From the NCBI GenBank assembly GCA_963832355.1, contig CAWHTX010000009.1:1-64000 (forward strand): DNA of 64,000 nt. Direction: 5' to 3'. Under the pieces are notes generated by a model. The model searched no databases. It saw only the letters and a list, made by a program, of their open reading frames with translations, and was not told where the DNA came from. The DNA comes from DATFVA01 sp963832355 (lineage in GTDB: Bacteria; Bacteroidota; Ignavibacteria; Ignavibacteriales; Ignavibacteriaceae). Below are positions 48,757 to 58,384 of this stretch, piece after piece (position 1 is the first letter of the stretch; every line of letters begins with the position of its first letter). A program made the translations under genes and the position numbers.

Positions 48757-49079
48757 ATTTTCGAAGATCTGAAAGTTTCTATTTAAGCATCAATTCCAGT
48801 GTCAGGCTTCTTCTAAGCGCAAAGTTTTTTAAGGAAACTATCCTGCAGCTTGATTCAGGAAGTATAATTATTGTTCCAAACATGCAGATTGATTTCAGAC
48901 TTTAATGGCAATATTGTCAGGTAAGTATTAGCATGTTGCCGCCAGGCAGCAATTTCGATATTTATCACGCCTTCCTCATTGTGCAACTAAAATTATCTCA
49001 CTGTTATAGTAATGTGATAGTTATAGTTCATATTGTCCGTGAACGACAAAAGTTATTATGAACTAAATAGGAGAGCATT
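48757..49079. other. Intergenic region without a gene
   Basis: 323 bases between two cargo genes. Nothing beyond a GGAGAG ribosome binding site near 49070 for the next gene; no hairpin with a T run and no clear TAnnTTTG core was seen. Confidence 0.5.
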
Positions 49080-50288
49080 ATGAAGAAAGGATTTTTTCTT
49101 TTTACTGCGTGTTTATTCATCCTCATACAGGCTGCTTCATTTGCACAGGTCGATCCTGATACAGCAATGAAAGCAAGTATCGACAGGTTCAGCATGGAGG
49201 CGGGACATTTATTTGTGCGAGATACCACAAATAATCTACCCGGACCGAATGAACCTATAAACATGGATATGGAACCATTCAGAAGTATGGGACTGGGTCC
49301 TGACGGCGAATTTTCAACATATTATAATTTTGATGTTCAGCCGACAATGCCCGCCCCGATTTTTGTTCTGTTCAGGGATGGAGAACCTTCCCCTGTACCA
49401 GATCAGCTTAACATTGTCGATGATATTCCCGGTGACTCTGATTACTGCGATTTCTGGAGAGTTAATAAAGTTACTGTTCCGCAGACATATGTGGCCAACA
49501 CAGTTGTCAGCTATCAGCAGATAGTCGATAGTGGTTATACAATTCAGGAAACAGATAACCTGGTTAATTGTCCTATCGTACCGGACGGCTCTTCCGCCAT
49601 GCTCAGATATAATTCCGGGGAGGATACCGCACTATCCAGAGGCTGGTATGATTCAACTGTGGTTTACTACTTTAATTTTTCTGAAGCACCATTAATGGTG
49701 GACGGAAACGAAATGGTACCTATTTCACCAATCTTCGTATCATTTAATATAAACCCCGGTGAACCGGGAGGCGGACCACCTTCAGGATTTATGACTGATT
49801 CAACAGGTCGTACTCACAATGTTCCTTCTACATTGCCTGGTGATGCAGCTTATTCCCCACTGTGGGAGGTTAACATTTACGATAATGCGGACTTCGGGAT
49901 GGTACACGATCTTGCTTCTGCATTGATGGCCAACATACTTGTTTCGGGCGCGGCGAATGTGAACTGCCCGATTGTTGAAGTGAGCAATCCTACAGCGGTA
50001 GAAGATAATCAAACTTCAGTTCCCGGTAATTATGGCTTAAAGCAAAATTATCCGAATCCATTTAACCCGACTACAAATATAAGTTACAGTATCCCCAAAA
50101 CGGGATTCGTGAGTCTCAAGGTTTACGATGCCCTGGGCCGGGAAATGGCCACACTTGTTAGTGAAGTAAAGCCTGCCGGAAATCACCTGGTTAATTTTAA
50201 TGCAGCAAATCTTGCCAGCGGAATTTATTTCTACAGGCTGGAGGCGGGCGGTTTTTCACAAAATCACAAAATGATACTGCTGAAATAA
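49080..50288 (+). CDS. Type IX secretion cargo protein, function unknown
   Basis: 402 residues behind a GGAGAG ribosome binding site. Signal peptide at 1-22 (ASFAQ). Two similar halves (DGEFSTYYNFDVQPTMPAPIFVLFRDG and MVPISPIFVSFNINPGEPGGG, each followed by SDYCDFWRVN or AYSPLWEVN) suggest an internal duplication. A C-terminal sorting domain (KQNYPNPFNPTTNISYSI to HKMILLK) is present. No enzymatic motif is seen. Confidence 0.75.
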   Translation: MKKGFFLFTACLFILIQAASFAQVDPDTAMKASIDRFSMEAGHLFVRDTTNNLPGPNEPINMDMEPFRSMGLGPDGEFSTYYNFDVQPTMPAPIFVLFRDGEPSPVPDQLNIVDDIPGDSDYCDFWRVNKVTVPQTYVANTVVSYQQIVDSGYTIQETDNLVNCPIVPDGSSAMLRYNSGEDTALSRGWYDSTVVYYFNFSEAPLMVDGNEMVPISPIFVSFNINPGEPGGGPPSGFMTDSTGRTHNVPSTLPGDAAYSPLWEVNIYDNADFGMVHDLASALMANILVSGAANVNCPIVEVSNPTAVEDNQTSVPGNYGLKQNYPNPFNPTTNISYSIPKTGFVSLKVYDALGREMATLVSEVKPAGNHLVNFNAANLASGIYFYRLEAGGFSQNHKMILLK

Positions 50289-50310
50289 GCCTGATTAGTA
50301 TTTAGAGCGG

Positions 50311-50387
50311 AGGTGGAGCGTAGTTGGAGCGCAGTTGAAGCGCAGCTGGAGCGCAGCTGGAGCGCAGTTGAGAGGTGTTTGAAGCGC
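50311..50387 (-). repeat. Tandem repeat tract, 11-bp unit (inverted relative to 16992-17080)
   Basis: Seven 11-base copies, for example AGCTGGAGCGC at 50344 and 50355 and AGTTGGAGCGC at 50322. The reverse complement (GCGCTCCAGCT) matches the unit of the tract at 16992-17080. It starts 22 bases after the cargo gene stop. Confidence 0.88.
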
Positions 50388-50458
50388 AATATTGGCTATG
50401 CGGCTGGTTGGCGTTTTGTATCAGGAAATGAATGATGCGGTAAAGCAAAAAAATATAG

Positions 50459-50555
50459 GCCGACAGATGAACGATAGAGACAGTGGTCGGCAAATTATCC
50501 GTATAAGCAGTAATGTAAATGTCCCGGCGAAAAGTCTTCAGCCGGGACATTTTTT
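50459..50555 (+). terminator. Structured 3' region ending in a strong rho-independent terminator
   Basis: ATGTCCCGGC (50519-50528) pairs with GCCGGGACAT (50541-50550), followed by a run of T to 50555: a strong terminator. Just before it, GCCGA (50460) and TCGGC (50488) can pair around the stretch ACAGATGAACGATAGAGACAGTGG. The two stems lie over 170 bases after the cargo gene stop, so a small RNA with its own terminator is also possible. Confidence 0.7.
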
Positions 50556-50587
50556 ATACCGTACCAACTGATCATTTTATGTTCAAA

Positions 50588-50635
50588 CCGGGTGCAGAGA
50601 CCCGGCTTGCTATATCCTCAAAAGGGGGTCTGCAC
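50588..50635. other. Two mutually exclusive stems upstream of the M16 protease promoter
   Basis: CCGGGT-GCAGAG-ACCCGG (50589-50606) forms a hairpin. GTGCAGAGACCC (50592-50603) can instead pair with GGGTCTGCAC (50626-50635) with a 2-base bulge. No gene is read through it; the promoter-like site at 50649 lies downstream. Confidence 0.4.
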
Positions 50636-50648
50636 GAGATAACTTACC

Positions 50649-50679
50649 TTGACTGCCGGAAGCCAATTCTCTATATTTG
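50649..50679 (+). promoter_or_regulatory. Bacteroidota-type promoter for the M16 protease
   Basis: TTG (50649-50651) and TATATTTG (50672-50679) with 20 bases between fit the TTG / TAnnTTTG sigma-70-type consensus of the phylum. The predicted start of transcription leaves about 35 bases before the TTG start codon at 50721. Confidence 0.6.
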
Positions 50680-50720
50680 AAAACGTTTTTTTTTGAAAAA
50701 TTATAGAGATTTTTGATATT

Positions 50721-51977
50721 TTGAATCAGTATAAGAAGACAGTCCTGCCTAACGGTATTAAAGTTCTGACAGAAACCATACCCTATGTAAAATCATTTTC
50801 ACTCGGATTCTGGTTTAACATCGGCACACGCGACGAGAATTTCGGCAATAACGGAATCTCTCATTTTATTGAACACATGCTGTTTAAAGGTACGAAGAAG
50901 CGTACGGCAGGAAAGATAGCGAATGAAATTGAATCAACAGGTGGATACCTGAACGCATTTACTTCCAAAGAACATACCTGTTACTATGGAAGAGGTCTGT
51001 CGAGTCACCTTGGGAAAACATTCGATGTTTTATCCGACATGATCCAGAACCCTACATTTAAACCAGTTGAAATTAAAAAAGAATCCAGCGTAATCGTCGA
51101 CGAACTGAATGACATTGAAGATAATCCCGAAGAATTAATATTCGATAAGTTCGAGGAAATTATTTACGCCGGAAACAGCCTAAGTCTTCCTATAATCGGG
51201 ACAGAAAAAAATATCCGCAGTTTTAACCAGAACGAGCTATTTCATTTTGTCAAAGAAAAATATGGCTTTAACAAAATGCTGATTGCCGCATCCGGAGCGG
51301 TTGAACACGATAAGATCCTCAGGCTGGTTGAAAAATATTTCTCAAGAGATCTCGGAACCTCCGGCGTAAAACGGAGATATTATAATTATACAGATATCCC
51401 TGCTAAGGTTGAGCTGATTGACAAGGAAATTCAGCAGGTGCATGCCATAATAGGTAAATCAACCTACGGATATAAAAGTGAATTAAGAAATAAAGTGGCT
51501 GTGCTTACGCAGATATTAGGCGAGGGAAGCAGTTCAAGACTGTTTCAATCTATAAGAGAAAGAAACGGAATCGCTTACCAGGTTAATTCATTTCTCAATT
51601 CTTTTTATGATGTTTCGTCATTCGGTGTGTATTTATCAACGAATGAAAAGATGATGGATAAAGCGTTGTCTATAGTCGACAGGGAATTCAGGAAAATGAA
51701 GAATAACAAAGTATCCGAAAGAGAATTGAAAAAAGCGAAAGAAGCGATGAAAGGACATTTTCTTCTAAGCCTGGAAAACACCTCAAACAGAATGTTCAGA
51801 ATGGCTCAGTCAGAATTATATCATAACAGGATAAAAAGTACTGATGAGATCATCAGTGAAATTGATTCGGTGACGCGGGAGGATATTCTTGAACTGGCTG
51901 ACACATTGCTTGATGAAGACACTTTTATAAAGATCATTATAAAATCCAAAGATACATTTCTGAAATCTGCAGCCTGA
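50721..51977 (+). CDS. M16 family zinc metalloprotease (processing-peptidase-like)
   Basis: 418 residues from TTG; no in-frame ATG nearby and family alignment begins here (YKKTVLPNGIKVL). Zinc site HFIEH (H48, E51, H52) with a downstream Glu in VDELNDIEDNPEE (about 128). The second M16 domain carries GEGSSSRLFQSIRERNGIAY. It is a cytoplasmic or periplasmic oligopeptide or protein processing enzyme; no signal peptide is seen. Followed by an aminotransferase 48 bases later. Confidence 0.9.
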   Translation: MNQYKKTVLPNGIKVLTETIPYVKSFSLGFWFNIGTRDENFGNNGISHFIEHMLFKGTKKRTAGKIANEIESTGGYLNAFTSKEHTCYYGRGLSSHLGKTFDVLSDMIQNPTFKPVEIKKESSVIVDELNDIEDNPEELIFDKFEEIIYAGNSLSLPIIGTEKNIRSFNQNELFHFVKEKYGFNKMLIAASGAVEHDKILRLVEKYFSRDLGTSGVKRRYYNYTDIPAKVELIDKEIQQVHAIIGKSTYGYKSELRNKVAVLTQILGEGSSSRLFQSIRERNGIAYQVNSFLNSFYDVSSFGVYLSTNEKMMDKALSIVDREFRKMKNNKVSERELKKAKEAMKGHFLLSLENTSNRMFRMAQSELYHNRIKSTDEIISEIDSVTREDILELADTLLDEDTFIKIIIKSKDTFLKSAA

Positions 51978-52025
51978 GTATCGGAGAATCAAATTAACTA
52001 ATTTTTAATTTATCAGATCAACAAA

Positions 52026-53243
52026 ATGAGCAAAACAATAAGACCTGCGGTAAGAACAAAAAATATTACGTACGCTGTGCGTGATATAGTTGTACTTGCA
52101 AATGAAGTTGCAAAGACAGGTAAAGAGATGCTTTATCTCAATATCGGTGATCCGAACCTGTTCGATTTTGCTCCGCCTAAACATATGGTTGAAGCAACAT
52201 ACAAGGCAATGCTCAGCAACTTTAACGGATATTCACCTTCATCCGGGATAAAACCCGCACTGGATTCAATCGCTAAGGAAGCGGACAGGAAAAATATAAA
52301 GAAGGTACAGGACATCTTTGTTACTACCGGTGCAAGCGAGGCAATCGACATCTGCCTTACAGCTCTGGTGAATGAGGGAGAAAATGTTTTAACGCCTACT
52401 CCCGGCTATCCGCTTTATACCGCTATTGCCAGCAAGCTGCAGAACATGGAAAATCCATACTATCTTAACGAGGAGAACGGCTGGCAGCCTGATCTTGATG
52501 ACATACGCAGCAAAATAAATGATAAAACCCGCGCAATTATTATCATAAATCCTAATAATCCCACAGGCTCAAACTGCAGCGTGGATACACTTAAGGAACT
52601 TATAAAGATTGCAAAGGATAATAACCTGGTTATTTTTGCTGATGAAATTTACGATAAGCTTTTATTTGAAGGAGAAAAACACACTTCAATAGCATCGCTC
52701 AACAGCGAAGCTCCAATGGTTACCTTCGGAGGCTTATCTAAAAATTATATGGTTCCCGGTTTCAGGATCGGGTGGGGAATAGTAAGCGGCGACAGGGCCG
52801 TATTAAAAGATTATATTGAAGCAATTAATAAGCTGCTCCGCGCAAGACTCTCTGCCAATCACCCCGAGCAGTATGCTATCCCTACAGCACTGGACGGCGA
52901 TCAGTCGCACCTTGTTACGGCAAATCAGAAATTGACCTCAAGAAGAGATATGACAGTTGAAATGCTGAATGCTATTCCCGGAATTTCATGCGTGAAACCG
53001 GAAGGAGCTTTCTACGCGTTTCCACGACTTCATATTAATACTCCCGATAATATATTTGTTGCTGAACTTATCAGGGAAACAGGTGTTGTAGTGGTCCCGG
53101 GATCAGGATTCGGTCAGGTTCCCGGAACCAATCATTTCAGAGTGGTATTTCTGCCGCCCGAAGATGTGCTGATGAAGGCATATAATAATATTGCCCGCTT
53201 CACTGAGAAATTCATAGAAGAGCACGAAACTGTCGGCAAATAA
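52026..53243 (+). CDS. Class I/II aminotransferase (alanine/aspartate type)
   Basis: 405 residues. PLP-dependent fold: the segment VTTGASEAIDICLTALV, the NPNNPTGSNCS motif (about 178-188), IFADEIYDKL and the Schiff-base lysine in GLSKNYMVPGFRIGWG (about residue 239). The subfamily resembles the AlaA-type glutamate-pyruvate aminotransferases. Intact. It lies upstream of nuoG, possibly co-transcribed. Confidence 0.88.
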   Translation: MSKTIRPAVRTKNITYAVRDIVVLANEVAKTGKEMLYLNIGDPNLFDFAPPKHMVEATYKAMLSNFNGYSPSSGIKPALDSIAKEADRKNIKKVQDIFVTTGASEAIDICLTALVNEGENVLTPTPGYPLYTAIASKLQNMENPYYLNEENGWQPDLDDIRSKINDKTRAIIIINPNNPTGSNCSVDTLKELIKIAKDNNLVIFADEIYDKLLFEGEKHTSIASLNSEAPMVTFGGLSKNYMVPGFRIGWGIVSGDRAVLKDYIEAINKLLRARLSANHPEQYAIPTALDGDQSHLVTANQKLTSRRDMTVEMLNAIPGISCVKPEGAFYAFPRLHINTPDNIFVAELIRETGVVVVPGSGFGQVPGTNHFRVVFLPPEDVLMKAYNNIARFTEKFIEEHETVGK

Positions 53244-53291
53244 TTTTTATTAACAAAGACCAAATCACGAATTCAGGAGTAAATACTCAGA

Positions 53292-54974
53292 ATGCCCAAA
53301 ATAGTAATAGATGAAAAAGAAATTGAGTTCACACAGGGACAAACAATAATAGAAGCTGCGAGGGATAATGATATAACTATTCCTCATTTCTGCTGGCACC
53401 CCAAACTTACGGTTTCCGGGAACTGCCGTGTCTGTCTCGTTGAAGTTGAAAAGATGCCGAAGCTTGTGATTGCCTGTGCAACTCTTGCAGCTGATGGTAT
53501 GGTAGTTCATACCGCTTCAGAAAATGCACTGGCAGCCAGGAATGCAGTGATGGAATTTCTCCTGATAAACCATCCCCTCGATTGCCCTATATGCGATGAA
53601 GCCGGTGAATGTAAACTGCAGGATTATGCCTATTCGCATGGTGCGGGTGAAAGCAGGTTTGTTGAAGAAAAGAACCATAAAGATAAACGGGTTCCTCTTG
53701 GTCCCTACGTTATGTTTGATGCAGAAAGATGTATTTCCTGCTCAAGGTGTATTCGTTTCTGCGACGAGATTGCAAAGGATCCGGAGCTTACATTTATTAA
53801 ACGCGGTGACAGAGTAACTATCGTTACTTACCCCGGAGAGGAAATGGATAATCCTTATTCGCTCAATACGACAGATATCTGTCCTGTCGGCGCACTCACA
53901 AACCGCGACTTCCGTTTCCAGGCAAGGGTGTGGGATATGTCTGCTACAAAATCTATCTGCACCGGATGCGCAAGAGGATGTAATACCGAACTCTGGGTTA
54001 GAAATAATAAAGTCCTGCGCTTAACTCCAAGACTTAACGAAGAAGTTAACAGCTACTGGATGTGCGATCATGGAAGAATAAATACTTTCAAATTTGTGAA
54101 TGCCGAGGACAGGGTAGATGGACCGTATATCAGAAAAGACGGGACACTGGAAAAAGCTTCGCTTGATGAAGCCATTTCTGCTGCAGCGAAAGCCCTTAAA
54201 GGTATCAATAAAGGAGAGATTGCATTTATTGGTTCAGCCCACGCTACAAATGAAGATAATTATCTGCTTGCGAAGTTTGCCAGATTGACAGGCTCAAAGC
54301 ACGTAGATTTTATGAGGAAAATTGATCCTTCCTTCGAAGACCAGATCCTCCGGAGAGAGGACGTTACTCCAAATTCCCTCGGCGCAGAACTGGCAGGAGT
54401 AGTTCCCGCAAAAGATGGATTGAATTTCGAAGGGATTTTAGAAGCTATCAGTAAAGGAAAAATCAAAGCATTATACCTGATAGAAGATGACATTGTTAAT
54501 GAGAGACCAGAGCTGGAGGAGGTCTTTGCCAGGCTTGATCTCCTGATAATGCACGCTACGAATATGAATAAAACAGCTTCGCTGGCAAATATAGTTCTTC
54601 CTGCTGCAACTTTTGCGGAAAAGAACGGAACGATGGTCAACTTCCAGGGAAGAGCCCAGAGGCTCAGACCCGCAGCTGCTACAATAAATGTAGACCGTGC
54701 ACTCGAAGGTATGATGCTCAGCAGGCTGGATAAATTCGGAACCAAGTTCGACCGGTGGGCTCAAAAGAATAAGCACGATGCCTATTCTACATGGAAACTC
54801 CTGGTACTGGTTGCTAATGCGGCCGGGAATAAGCTGAAATTTGATATGGCAGAGGAAGTTTTTGAAGAAATGGCCAGGAATATTGATGCATTTAAAGGAC
54901 TGGATTATGATGATATTGGCGAGCTGGGTGCTCAGTTAAAGGGAAAATTCACAAAAGAACCAGTAAAAGTTTAA
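53292..54974 (+). CDS. nuoG: NADH-quinone oxidoreductase subunit G (short form)
   Basis: 560 residues. N-terminal 2Fe-2S ferredoxin fold with C34, C45, C48 and C62, then the His/Cys cluster HPLDCPICDEAGEC, and a pair of 4Fe-4S motifs (CISCSRCIRFCDEI; CTGCARGCNTEL). The molybdopterin-oxidoreductase-like part is much shorter than in E. coli (about 910 residues). It is the electron-transfer subunit of complex I's peripheral arm. First of nuoG-nuoH-nuoI here; 13 bases before nuoH. Confidence 0.9.
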   Translation: MPKIVIDEKEIEFTQGQTIIEAARDNDITIPHFCWHPKLTVSGNCRVCLVEVEKMPKLVIACATLAADGMVVHTASENALAARNAVMEFLLINHPLDCPICDEAGECKLQDYAYSHGAGESRFVEEKNHKDKRVPLGPYVMFDAERCISCSRCIRFCDEIAKDPELTFIKRGDRVTIVTYPGEEMDNPYSLNTTDICPVGALTNRDFRFQARVWDMSATKSICTGCARGCNTELWVRNNKVLRLTPRLNEEVNSYWMCDHGRINTFKFVNAEDRVDGPYIRKDGTLEKASLDEAISAAAKALKGINKGEIAFIGSAHATNEDNYLLAKFARLTGSKHVDFMRKIDPSFEDQILRREDVTPNSLGAELAGVVPAKDGLNFEGILEAISKGKIKALYLIEDDIVNERPELEEVFARLDLLIMHATNMNKTASLANIVLPAATFAEKNGTMVNFQGRAQRLRPAAATINVDRALEGMMLSRLDKFGTKFDRWAQKNKHDAYSTWKLLVLVANAAGNKLKFDMAEEVFEEMARNIDAFKGLDYDDIGELGAQLKGKFTKEPVKV

Positions 54975-54987
54975 CGGAGAATTTATA

Positions 54988-56025
54988 GTGAACATCTGGG
55001 AATTAATTATAATCAGCCTTATTAAAATTCTGGTCATTGTAACCGTAATGCTGCTGACGGTTTCATATCTTGTTTATTTCGAACGCAGGATCAGTGCATG
55101 GGCTCAAAACAGACTCGGACCCAACAGGGTGGGCTGGGAAGGAGTACTTCAGCCATTTGCAGATGTTCTGAAACTTCTGTTAAAAGAAGATATTGTTCCG
55201 GTTATTGCTAATAAACCCATCCATACTCTGGCACCTATTATTGCACTCTTCGTTGCATTCACAACATATGCAGTTATACCTGTTGCCGGTACATTGATCG
55301 TATTCGGATATTCTATTCCGCTGGTAGTAGCAGATATAAATATGGGAATTCTTTACGTTCTTGCTCTTACATCCCTGGGAGTGTATGCAATTACTTTTGC
55401 AGGATGGTCATCCGGAAGTAAATATTCATTACTTGGCGGAATAAGGTCATCTGCCCAGATGATCTCTTATGAAATATCAATGGGATTTTCGATTGGTGGA
55501 GTAATACTTCTTGCTGAATCTCTTCGTCCTTATGCAATTGTTGAATCCCAGGGTGCCTGGCTATGGAATGCCTGGATTCAGCCGCTCGGTTTCATAACTT
55601 TTGTTGTTTCAGCATTTGCAGAAACTAACAGACTGCCGTTTGATTTACCTGAAGCTGAACCGGAGCTTGTAGGAGGTTTCCATACCGAATACAGCAGTAT
55701 GAAGTTTGCGGGATTCTTCCTGGCAGAATATGCTAACATGATCATCGCAAGTGCAATGATCGTTACCCTCTACCTCGGCGGTTATAATCTGCCGTTTGTG
55801 GATGTTTACTCTTTAGGACTTTCTAATGGAATTGTGATCCTTATACAGGTGCTGATGTTTTTAATTAAGACGGGGGCACTTCTGTTTTTCTTTATCTGGG
55901 TCAGATGGAGTCTGCCGAGATTCAGATATGATCAGCTAATGAACCTTGGCTGGAAAGTGATGTTTCCGCTCTCTTTAATCAATATTATATGGGTGGCAAT
56001 CCTTATAATGATTTTTAATTTATAA
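54988..56025 (+). CDS. nuoH: NADH-quinone oxidoreductase subunit H
   Basis: 345 residues, about eight membrane segments. Signature motifs are AQNRLGPNRVGWEG (about 40-53), GGIRSSAQMISYEISMG and AETNRLPFDLPEAEPELVGGFHTEYSSMKF, all diagnostic for NuoH/ND1 at the quinone site. GTG start just after an AACGGAGAA ribosome binding site. It links the peripheral and membrane arms of complex I. Confidence 0.97.
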   Translation: MNIWELIIISLIKILVIVTVMLLTVSYLVYFERRISAWAQNRLGPNRVGWEGVLQPFADVLKLLLKEDIVPVIANKPIHTLAPIIALFVAFTTYAVIPVAGTLIVFGYSIPLVVADINMGILYVLALTSLGVYAITFAGWSSGSKYSLLGGIRSSAQMISYEISMGFSIGGVILLAESLRPYAIVESQGAWLWNAWIQPLGFITFVVSAFAETNRLPFDLPEAEPELVGGFHTEYSSMKFAGFFLAEYANMIIASAMIVTLYLGGYNLPFVDVYSLGLSNGIVILIQVLMFLIKTGALLFFFIWVRWSLPRFRYDQLMNLGWKVMFPLSLINIIWVAILIMIFNL

Positions 56026-56092
56026 TATAATTGAATTTAACCTGTTATTTAGTTATTCATAACAACCAAGAATTTGAAAATTCGGAGATTTG

Positions 56093-56587
56093 ATGGCCGC
56101 TAAGAAGAGACAAAAAGATCTGACCTTCTGGGAAAGGATTTATATTCCTGAAATAGTGAAGGGACTCAGCCTGACACTGAAAAATATGTTTAAGCCGAAA
56201 TTTACGATGAAATATCCTGAAGAGAAGTTTATTCCGGCTGCTTCCTACCGCGGAAGGCCTGTTCTTGTGATGGAGGACAACGGTGAAGAGAGATGTGTAG
56301 CTTGCGGTTTGTGTTCCAGGGTTTGCCCCGCACTGGCAATTGAAGTGCAGGCAGGCGAGACCGAAAGGGAAAAAGAACGTTATCCCGAAAAATTCGAAAT
56401 CAATATGATCAGATGCATTTTCTGCGGTTTTTGTGAAGAAGTTTGTCCCGAAGAGGCCATAGTAATGAGTAAAGATTATGAACTTGCATTTTCAAACAGA
56501 GAAGAAGCAATTTACGGAAAAGATAAACTGCTGGTTCCGGTCAATCAGCTTCAGGACAGAATTGATTTTCTTAGGAGCTATAAATAG
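56093..56587 (+). CDS. nuoI: NADH-quinone oxidoreductase subunit I
   Basis: About 164 residues from ATG 56093 (the TTG before it is not preferred; GGAG is 5 bases upstream of the ATG). Two 4Fe-4S ferredoxin motifs: CVACGLCSRVCP and CIFCGFCEEVCP. The C-terminus SKDYELAFSNREEAIYGKDKLL is typical of NuoI. It carries clusters N6a and N6b near the quinone site. No nuoJ follows; a cargo protein gene does. Confidence 0.95.
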   Translation: MAAKKRQKDLTFWERIYIPEIVKGLSLTLKNMFKPKFTMKYPEEKFIPAASYRGRPVLVMEDNGEERCVACGLCSRVCPALAIEVQAGETEREKERYPEKFEINMIRCIFCGFCEEVCPEEAIVMSKDYELAFSNREEAIYGKDKLLVPVNQLQDRIDFLRSYK

Positions 56588-56625
56588 TTGAAGAAGTTCT
56601 TTTTAGTTCTTAACTTCGCGCACCC

Positions 56626-58317
56626 ATGTATAAATGGTTTTACATATTATTGTTCGTATTCGCAGTCATTCCTGTTTTTGGACAAAACACGCAGGAAATC
56701 AGCTATAAATTAGCTTTTCCTGCTAATATTTCCTCCTCCTCCTCTTTTGATATATCTATTGTTGCTTCAAATCCGTCTGATCATTCAGATAGACTGATTT
56801 TATATTTTAACCTTCCAAACAGAGTAAATTTTAGAGATCTGGAACTCCGTTCTTTCAATAAAATGTCCGATATCAACTGCAGGCAAATAGCTTCAGATTA
56901 TCAGGACGGGCGGTTGTTTAAGGCAGAAATTAATTTTGTGAAAAACAGAATTGCTTCCAATGATTATTTTCAGCTGATCCTCACATTAAAGGCAGATAAT
57001 GCGGAATCAGGAAGGCTGAAATTCGCCGGCATATTTAAATCAAAAGATACTGTTTTCGGTTACCTTGAATCTGCTTCTGATAATATTCCGGAGGATACAC
57101 TCAGATTTAGAGGGATACCTCTGAATTTCTATAAACCTCAAAGATTTGCCGGAAATTCGCTGCAGCTGAATCCCGGGTCAGAATTTTCAATTACTCCGAA
57201 TGTAAGTGAAAATACAGAAAATCTACTGACTGAGTTCTGGATAAAACTGAATAATAAGAAGACTGATTTCCTGAATATCATAAATAAGCAGACTGGTGAA
57301 ACGCTCTGGAAGATCTCTACGAATCAGTTCCAGATGATTATGTTTAACTCTACGGACAGATTGGCTGGTGAGTCTGTTAATCCCTATTTTATTAGTCGTG
57401 GAAACTGGTACCATCTCTCACTGTTGTCTACTTTCAGTGATCATAAGCTGAAGTTATACTGCGGCAGTACCCTGGTTGGAAACCTGGAAATTCCTGCTTT
57501 TCTCTTGCCCGCAGATTTACGATGGATTTTCGAAAATAATACAAAAAATAAATCTTTTCAGATTGATATATTGCGATTTCTTGATTTCAATGATGATATA
57601 GAATCGTCTTTTATAAATAAAAACTTTCTGAATTTCATGTCAGGAAATTCCCGTGTGATTTACCAGAATAATTTTGACAATGAAGATAATATTTACAATG
57701 CAGCCGATGAATCGGGAATTTCTTATCACTCTGTAAGTTTCGTCAGGTCTGATGCGCCTGTTTTCGCCCGGGCACCCGAAATAAATATCAAACCGCTGGG
57801 AAACATGTATGAACTTACCTGGAGCGGGGGAGACTTTAAACAGGCAAGAACGTATGTGCTTCAGAAATCCGTCAACAATTCGGATTTTATTGTAGTTTCT
57901 TCGGTTGATGCTGATAATTCGTATAATAAAAAGTACTCATTATTTGACGGAAAAGATCCGTCAGCAGAAATAGTGTATTACCGGATTAAACAAATAAATA
58001 AAGACGGCTCTGAAGTTTATTCTTCCCAGGTTAAAATAGGGCAGGGGATAACAGAACCATTCGTTGTGGAACAAAATTATCCTAATCCTTTTAATCCACG
58101 GACCAGTATTGTAATCGATTTACTCGAAGATTCTGATGTTGAGATTACCGTATATAATCTTGAAGGAAAAGAAATTTCAAGATTATTTAAAGGTTATCTT
58201 ACAAGCGGTACTCATAAATTTTCGTTCGATGCTTCAGAACTTCCTTCCGGTGTCTATCTATACAAAGTTTCCACTCCCGGTTTCTCAAACACAAAGAAAA
58301 TGATCCTGACCAAATAA
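56626..58317 (+). CDS. Type IX secretion cargo protein with LamG-like region
   Basis: 563 residues. Signal peptide (1-19, VFGQ). The middle has a concanavalin/LamG-like domain (FAGNSLQLNPGSEFSI through LDILRFLDFNDD), then a fibronectin-like stretch (LTWSGGDFKQARTYVLQKS). C-terminal sorting domain from EQNYPNPFNPRTSIVIDL to KKMILTK. It directly follows nuoI by 38 bases, but a separate function is assumed. Secreted protein of unknown role. Confidence 0.75.
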   Translation: MYKWFYILLFVFAVIPVFGQNTQEISYKLAFPANISSSSSFDISIVASNPSDHSDRLILYFNLPNRVNFRDLELRSFNKMSDINCRQIASDYQDGRLFKAEINFVKNRIASNDYFQLILTLKADNAESGRLKFAGIFKSKDTVFGYLESASDNIPEDTLRFRGIPLNFYKPQRFAGNSLQLNPGSEFSITPNVSENTENLLTEFWIKLNNKKTDFLNIINKQTGETLWKISTNQFQMIMFNSTDRLAGESVNPYFISRGNWYHLSLLSTFSDHKLKLYCGSTLVGNLEIPAFLLPADLRWIFENNTKNKSFQIDILRFLDFNDDIESSFINKNFLNFMSGNSRVIYQNNFDNEDNIYNAADESGISYHSVSFVRSDAPVFARAPEINIKPLGNMYELTWSGGDFKQARTYVLQKSVNNSDFIVVSSVDADNSYNKKYSLFDGKDPSAEIVYYRIKQINKDGSEVYSSQVKIGQGITEPFVVEQNYPNPFNPRTSIVIDLLEDSDVEITVYNLEGKEISRLFKGYLTSGTHKFSFDASELPSGVYLYKVSTPGFSNTKKMILTK

Positions 58318-58384
58318 ACCATAAGCAATCAGGTTTTGGGTTCGTTACACATCCCGCGTAATTTACTTTTTTAATATTTAGGTC

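Noticed and set aside
50302..50550. Open frame on the minus strand ending in Ala/Pro/Arg-rich repeats
   Set aside because: It reads through the 11-bp tandem repeat, whose period is not a multiple of three, and through the terminator; no coding signal.
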